DNA of 18,519 nt from an uncultured Flavobacteriales bacterium (GTDB lineage Bacteria > Bacteroidota > Bacteroidia > Flavobacteriales_D > Parvicellaceae): positions 1 to 18,519 of the forward strand of contig CALKFX010000109.1 in NCBI GenBank assembly GCA_938084875.1. Reading direction: 5' to 3'. A model generated the notes under the pieces. The model did no database searches, was not told the origin of the DNA, and worked only from the letters and a program-made list of their open reading frames with translations. This document shows positions 14,574-18,519 of the stretch, one piece after another. The stretch's first letter is position 1. Each line of letters starts with the position of its first letter. The position numbers and the translations under genes were made by a program.

Positions 14574-15788
14574 TTATTCAAATATAAATTTATGATTTAT
14601 TCTGTCATTTTGCAAAAGACAATCTACGATATAAAATCCTTTAGGTAAAAAAAGTAATTTGATTTCTATTTGTTTTTGATTATCAAATCTATCGTTGTAA
14701 ACAACTTTCCCTGTCAAATCGTAGATTTTTACAGTAAAATCTTCTTTCTGTTGGAAATCCATTACTAAATTCTTGTTTGAATTCATAAACTTCACATTGA
14801 TAGTTTTATTTTTGGAATTTAATACGGACAGAGGGGAATTTATTGAAAACATTAGGGATACTGGTAAATGATCACTCATAAAAAAAAGAGCTCTAGCTAT
14901 ATCTTGTGGTACTTGTGAATTATTGGCGCTGTTAATAGATTGATTGAAATAACTACCATCTTGACCATCTGCAATATAGGTATTGGCTATGTATTCTATC
15001 CCTGAGCTCCCATCGGAAACATCATTTGATATAAAAATAATATCAAATCTATCGTCCATTCCACCGTACGCTCCACCTGCATAACCACCCGTTGCAGATC
15101 TTGTACTTTGAGTATGTACATTCTTATAGAAACTGTTGTTATGCCAATTTCCCATTTGGTTAATTGGGTCTATTAAGTCTAAGCCTTGCCCATAAAGAAT
15201 TTCTTGACAAGCTGGTTCGGTATGGTAATAAAAATTAAAATCCCCTCCAACAATCAATCTTTCATACCTATTATTATTTACTAAAAACTGCTTAAAGGTT
15301 TCAGCCTCTTGTCTTCTAAGTTCTTCATTAGTGGAACTACTTCCTGCTTTTAAATGAATTGAATAGATGTATATAAAGCTGGTATCGTTAACAATCCCTA
15401 ATTGATTTTTATAATAAAGAACATATTCACTAATATCTCTAAGCTGGGTTGGTATTTGTTGCTGAGAATAAAGTTCAAATTTATTTTGATCATAAAAAAG
15501 CAAGTTGTCTGTATCGGGACCATCAAAATACAATGCACTTTTAAAGTCATTGTTCGATCCAGAATTTAAAACATTGTTTTTTATTAAAGCTCCCCCATTA
15601 AATGAAGTAAGCTCGTTAACTACAAAAATATCAGGCTGAATAAAATCTAAAATCTTTTTTAAAGTATCTACCCTATCTTGTTGAGAAGAAGGGAAATTTA
15701 ATAGATTGTAATAAGTAATTTTTAAGGAGTCTTGAGCAAAAAAATAAGATAGTGAAATAGTTAAAAAAAACGTAATTAAAAACCTCAT
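14574..15788 (-). CDS. Secreted endonuclease/exonuclease/phosphatase-family protein with T9SS sorting domain
   Basis: A 404-residue exported enzyme. Signal peptide 1-18 (cleavage before QDSLK). Residues about 20-316 are an EEP (DNase I-like) fold with the metal and catalytic set: Asn28 in TYYNLLNF, Glu59 in VVNEL, His145 in SIHLKAGS, Asp183 and Asn185 in GGDFNFYY, Asp246/Asp249 in DDRFDIIFIS, and Asp306-His307 in SDHLPV. Residues about 328-404 are a type IX secretion C-terminal domain (VKIYDLTGKVVYN, LPKGFYIVDC, final KFIFE), which sends the protein across the outer membrane and is usually cleaved. The family hydrolyses phosphodiesters; whether the substrate is DNA, RNA or a smaller ester cannot be read from sequence. 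Its ATG overlaps the TGA of the upstream EEP gene by 4 bases. Confidence 0.88.
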   Translation of the reverse strand: MRFLITFFLTISLSYFFAQDSLKITYYNLLNFPSSQQDRVDTLKKILDFIQPDIFVVNELTSFNGGALIKNNVLNSGSNNDFKSALYFDGPDTDNLLFYDQNKFELYSQQQIPTQLRDISEYVLYYKNQLGIVNDTSFIYIYSIHLKAGSSSTNEELRRQEAETFKQFLVNNNRYERLIVGGDFNFYYHTEPACQEILYGQGLDLIDPINQMGNWHNNSFYKNVHTQSTRSATGGYAGGAYGGMDDRFDIIFISNDVSDGSSGIEYIANTYIADGQDGSYFNQSINSANNSQVPQDIARALFFMSDHLPVSLMFSINSPLSVLNSKNKTINVKFMNSNKNLVMDFQQKEDFTVKIYDLTGKVVYNDRFDNQKQIEIKLLFLPKGFYIVDCLLQNDRINHKFIFE

Positions 15789-16858
15789 GAAGCCTTTTTA
15801 ACTAAGAACATATAAACCGGGAAATGGTCACTATATCCTCCTAAAAAACTAGAACCGCCATAAGTTCTAAAGGGGTAGCCTTTGTAATTTCCACTTGGAT
15901 TTTTTAAAAAAGATTTATTGTAAACTACAGACTTATAAAAACTAAAAGAATTATACATATTATCAGTATCAATTTCAGATGGATTAACAATTAAAGATGG
16001 TGTTAATATAAATTGGTCAAATAAATTCCACTGGTCTCTGTAAGCTAGAGTTCCGATTCCTTTTTTGTAATGATCGTACATGGTATTATACATTTGATTG
16101 TTTCTTAAAAGTGTAGATCCGTTGGCATGTAAAAAATCTTTAATACTTGGTGAGATAGGATCGTCGTTAAAATCGCCCATTACAACCACCTTTGCTTTTT
16201 TATCTATTTGCTTAATAGAATCTACAATCGATTTGGTCAACTTAGCAGCTTCTATACGTTTTGGTCTACTTTTTGCCTCACCTCCCCTTCTCGATGGCCA
16301 ATGAACTACAACAAAGTGAATTTCTTCTCCAAGTAATTTACCAGAAACTACCAGTTGATCTCTAGATCTGAACCTGTCGTTACCAGGAATTTTAAATTTA
16401 ACCGATTTACTAGAAGTTACTTTAAAATGTAAAGGATCGTAAATTAACGCACAGTCAATTCCTCTAGCGTCTGGACCTTCATGGTGAACAATTTTATAGT
16501 TCTTATCAGCAATTGAAGGCTGACTTACTAAATCTTCTAAAACCAATCTGTTTTCAATTTCACAAACACCAATAACACTTGCACCAAATGGAGTTACTTC
16601 TTTACCAAGTGTGTCTATAACAAAAGCCATGTTTTTTAGCTTAAGAAGATACTTAGGGGTATTAAAGTTTTTAGATCCAAAAGGAGTAAAATCTTCTTGC
16701 AAAATCTTATTGGTATCAGGGTCTACTATGGTATCAAAAAGATTTTCAAGATTATAAAATGCAATACATTCTAAATTTAGCTCAAGAGACTTTCTGTCTT
16801 GAGAATATCCCACTTTAAGGAAAATAAAAAATGTTAAAAAAATTAGATGGACTTTCAA
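15785..16858 (-). CDS. Exported endonuclease/exonuclease/phosphatase-family protein (TTG start)
   Basis: A 357-residue EEP-fold phosphodiesterase with a signal peptide (1-19, ending VGYS before QDRK). Catalytic set: FYNLENLFD (34-42, Asn37), GVCEIEN (97-103, Glu100), VVHWPSRRGG (184-193, His186), VMGDFNDDP (226-234, Asp229 and Asn231), LFDQFIL and GGYSDHFPVY (Asp345 and His346). Unlike the next gene it lacks a T9SS domain, so it should stay in the periplasm. The start is TTG at 16856-16858: reading upstream, no ATG occurs before an in-frame TAA, and the first ATG inside the gene is at residue 77, after the signal peptide and the first catalytic motif. It is the first gene of the three-gene minus-strand unit and is divergent from the TonB receptor gene. 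Confidence 0.88.
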   Translation of the reverse strand: MKVHLIFLTFFIFLKVGYSQDRKSLELNLECIAFYNLENLFDTIVDPDTNKILQEDFTPFGSKNFNTPKYLLKLKNMAFVIDTLGKEVTPFGASVIGVCEIENRLVLEDLVSQPSIADKNYKIVHHEGPDARGIDCALIYDPLHFKVTSSKSVKFKIPGNDRFRSRDQLVVSGKLLGEEIHFVVVHWPSRRGGEAKSRPKRIEAAKLTKSIVDSIKQIDKKAKVVVMGDFNDDPISPSIKDFLHANGSTLLRNNQMYNTMYDHYKKGIGTLAYRDQWNLFDQFILTPSLIVNPSEIDTDNMYNSFSFYKSVVYNKSFLKNPSGNYKGYPFRTYGGSSFLGGYSDHFPVYMFLVKKAS

Positions 16859-16876
16859 GTTGAGAAATAATTTAAG

Positions 16877-16896
16877 TTACTTTTGACTAAAAGTAA
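16877..16896. promoter_or_regulatory. Palindromic divergent promoter/operator candidate
   Basis: A perfect inverted repeat with 8-base arms TTACTTTT (16877-16884) and AAAAGTAA (16889-16896) and a GACT centre. On the plus strand 16878-16885 reads TACTTTTG, an exact TAnnTTTG -7 element, 44 bases before the TonB receptor ATG. On the minus strand the mirror copy reads TACTTTTA, one mismatch, 29 bases before the EEP TTG start. A second short complementary pair (AAGTT 16874-16878, AACTT 16899-16903) flanks it. The site could be two overlapping divergent promoters, a repressor operator, or both. A plus-strand TTG at 16860-16862 gives a rather short 15-base spacer. Confidence 0.5.
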
Positions 16897-16929
16897 ACAA
16901 CTTAATTTAATTTCAATACTTTAGGACAA

Positions 16930-18519
16930 ATGATTCTTAATTACTTCCAATCTCGATTTATTTTTCCTTTGCTATTAATGTGCTCCTTTACAGGTTTAAA
17001 AGGCCAAACTGATTCGTCATTTGTTCTGGACACTGTTAAAAATATAATTCCAGTATTTACTACTACTGTAGATTTGCTCGACAATGAATTACAATCCCAA
17101 GACATAAGTGGTTTATTACAATCTTCCAGAGATGTTTATGTTAATCAAGCAGGATTTAATTTTAGTGCAGCTAGATATAGATTGAGAGGTTATAGCTCTG
17201 AAAACACTCGACTATTTATGAATGGAATCCCAGTTAATGATCCAGAAAATGGATGGACGATATGGAGCTATTGGGGAGGATTAAACGATGTTACTAGATA
17301 TCCGGAAACAAGTTTTGGAATAACTAACTCGGCTGCAAATTTTGGAAGTATTGGAGCATATTCTTATATATCTGCTCTTCCATCAGTGAAAAGAACCGGA
17401 TCTAGGGTCTCTTATGCTTCAACCAACAGGTCTTATAGAAATAGAGCAATGTATACTTACAATTCTGGTCTTAACAACAAAGGCTGGGGATTTTTAATAA
17501 GTGGTTCTTCTAGGTGGTCTGATGAAGGATATGTTCCCGGATCTTATTATAGTTCTGGAAGTTATTTGTTATCTATTGAAAAGAAATTTAATGAAAACCA
17601 TACTTTAAACTTCATGGCTTTTGGAGCACCAACCGTACAAGGAAGACAAGGTATTGCTGTTCAAGAAACTTATGATTTAACTGGAGATCCTTTTTACAAT
17701 CCTTACTGGGGTTATCAAACTCAAAGTGACGGAAGCCTTAAAAAGAGAAATGCAAGAAGTAGAGACAACCATAAACCATATATGACCTTGGGTCATTACT
17801 GGAAAGTTTCAGAAAAACTAAATATACAATCTAACTTTTATGCCATTACAGGAAAAACAAGTAATACGAATTTAAACTGGGTAGATGCAAATGATCCAAG
17901 ACCAGATTATTACAAGTATTTACCAAGTTATTTTGTAAACGATCAAGGAACACTTTCTGGAAATCAAATTATTGAAAACCAGGAACAGTACAACAATATT
18001 TCTCAACAGTGGCAGCAGAACAACCCAGACTATACACAGTTAAATTGGGATTTAATGTACAATGCCAACTACAATAATTTATATACTCAAAATAATATTG
18101 GAAATATTGATTCCTCTTTTACAGGTAGAAGATCTAAATATATTGTGGAAGAATACCGATTAGATCCAAGACATTATGGATTTAATAGTTTTGGAAAGTA
18201 TGATTTCAATGAAAATAGCAGTTTAAATTTCGGGCTTAACATCAGTAATTATACTAGTAGAAACTACCGTAAGATAAATGATCTTTTAGGAGGTGATTTT
18301 TGGGTAGATATTGACCAATTTGCTCTTAGAGATTTTAACGACCCTGCCCTCGCACAGAACGATCTTCAAAACATTAATAATATTGTTGGTAAAGGAGATG
18401 TTTTTGGTTACAACTACGACATTCATGTAAATAAAAATGAATTATTTGGCACCTACAGCTACAATAAAAAAAGAATAGAATCCTTTATTGGTTTAAATGC
18501 ATCTACTACAACATTTTGG
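16930..18519 (+). CDS. TonB-dependent outer-membrane receptor (N-terminal 530 residues; 3' end cut by window)
   Basis: The frame from ATG at 16930 stays open to the last base, giving 530 residues of a longer protein. Signal peptide about 1-25 (LLLMCSFTGLKG before QTD). A short stretch IIPVFTTTV (39-47) could be the TonB box. Residues about 52-160 are the plug (SGLLQSSRDVYVNQAGFNFSAARYRLRGYSSENTRLFMNGIPVNDPENG), and barrel strands follow with many aromatic ends (for example YLLSIEKKFNENHTLNFMAF, GKYDFNENSSLNFGLNIS). No N-terminal carboxypeptidase-D-like domain is present. NPYWGYQ (257-263) and DPRPDYYKYLPSYF (325-338) recur in a Bacteroidota receptor subfamily of unknown substrate. It imports a substrate across the outer membrane with TonB energy. 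It is divergent from two exported EEP phosphodiesterases, which hints at a phosphorylated substrate, by inference only. Confidence 0.9.
   Translation, partial: MILNYFQSRFIFPLLLMCSFTGLKGQTDSSFVLDTVKNIIPVFTTTVDLLDNELQSQDISGLLQSSRDVYVNQAGFNFSAARYRLRGYSSENTRLFMNGIPVNDPENGWTIWSYWGGLNDVTRYPETSFGITNSAANFGSIGAYSYISALPSVKRTGSRVSYASTNRSYRNRAMYTYNSGLNNKGWGFLISGSSRWSDEGYVPGSYYSSGSYLLSIEKKFNENHTLNFMAFGAPTVQGRQGIAVQETYDLTGDPFYNPYWGYQTQSDGSLKKRNARSRDNHKPYMTLGHYWKVSEKLNIQSNFYAITGKTSNTNLNWVDANDPRPDYYKYLPSYFVNDQGTLSGNQIIENQEQYNNISQQWQQNNPDYTQLNWDLMYNANYNNLYTQNNIGNIDSSFTGRRSKYIVEEYRLDPRHYGFNSFGKYDFNENSSLNFGLNISNYTSRNYRKINDLLGGDFWVDIDQFALRDFNDPALAQNDLQNINNIVGKGDVFGYNYDIHVNKNELFGTYSYNKKRIESFIGLNASTTTFW

Noticed and set aside
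1..18519. Mobile element, phage, CRISPR, toxin-antitoxin or defence island
   Set aside because: No transposase, integrase, repeat-spacer array, tRNA-linked attachment site or known defence gene is visible on either strand; gene content is mostly conserved housekeeping and envelope functions.

Overview
The window is AT-rich DNA from a member of the Bacteroidota, most likely a marine Flavobacteriales relative. The evidence is the gene families (DUF6089/PorG, a T9SS-sorted secreted protein, Bacteroidota-type BamA with paired OmpH/Skp genes, a SusC-like TonB receptor, GCTD-type Asp/Cys repeats), the near absence of Shine-Dalgarno sequences, and -7 promoter elements of the TAnnTTTG type. It holds 16 protein genes (two cut by the window edges), one decayed gene, one clear terminator and two promoter candidates. 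I saw no rRNA, tRNA, CRISPR array, transposase or phage gene. Apart from the decayed gene there is no stretch over 300 bases without a gene.

Left part (1-4708): the C-terminal 286 residues of an unrecognised protein, then paaZ, a bifunctional ring-opening enzyme of phenylacetate catabolism with all expected catalytic residues. Overlapping its stop codon is the start of a wrecked SpoIIE/PP2C phosphatase gene (2936-3539), with two frameshifts and a large internal deletion. Next come a divergent pair: an Nfu-type iron-sulfur scaffold (minus) and a gamma-carbonic-anhydrase-like hexapeptide protein (plus).

Centre (4705-12364, all minus strand): an envelope cluster transcribed from high to low coordinates as CBS-ACT protein, nadK, porG-like barrel, uppS, bamA, ompH, ompH, a hairpin terminator, then murI. 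It combines outer-membrane protein assembly (BamA plus periplasmic chaperones), a type IX secretion component (PorG), the lipid carrier for peptidoglycan (UppS), D-glutamate for peptidoglycan (MurI) and NADP supply. Gene order is compact, with gaps of 1-58 bases and one 8-base overlap before the terminator.

Right part (12434-18519): pdxJ and an alpha/beta hydrolase overlap by 4 bases on the plus strand. They converge on a minus-strand three-gene unit: a periplasmic or secreted EEP-family phosphodiesterase (TTG start), a second EEP enzyme with a T9SS sorting domain, and a lipoprotein with two GCTD repeats. Divergent from this unit is a TonB-dependent receptor that runs off the window. A palindrome in the 71-base divergent gap places a promoter-like element on both strands. 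The most plausible joint role of this block, by inference, is extracellular phosphodiester or nucleic-acid breakdown and uptake.

Most of the window is conserved housekeeping DNA. The points most worth a second look are the phosphatase relic, the palindromic divergent promoter with its EEP/TonB locus, the CBS-ACT/NAD-kinase pairing, and the PorG gene inside the BAM operon. I found no clear evidence of a wholly new system.
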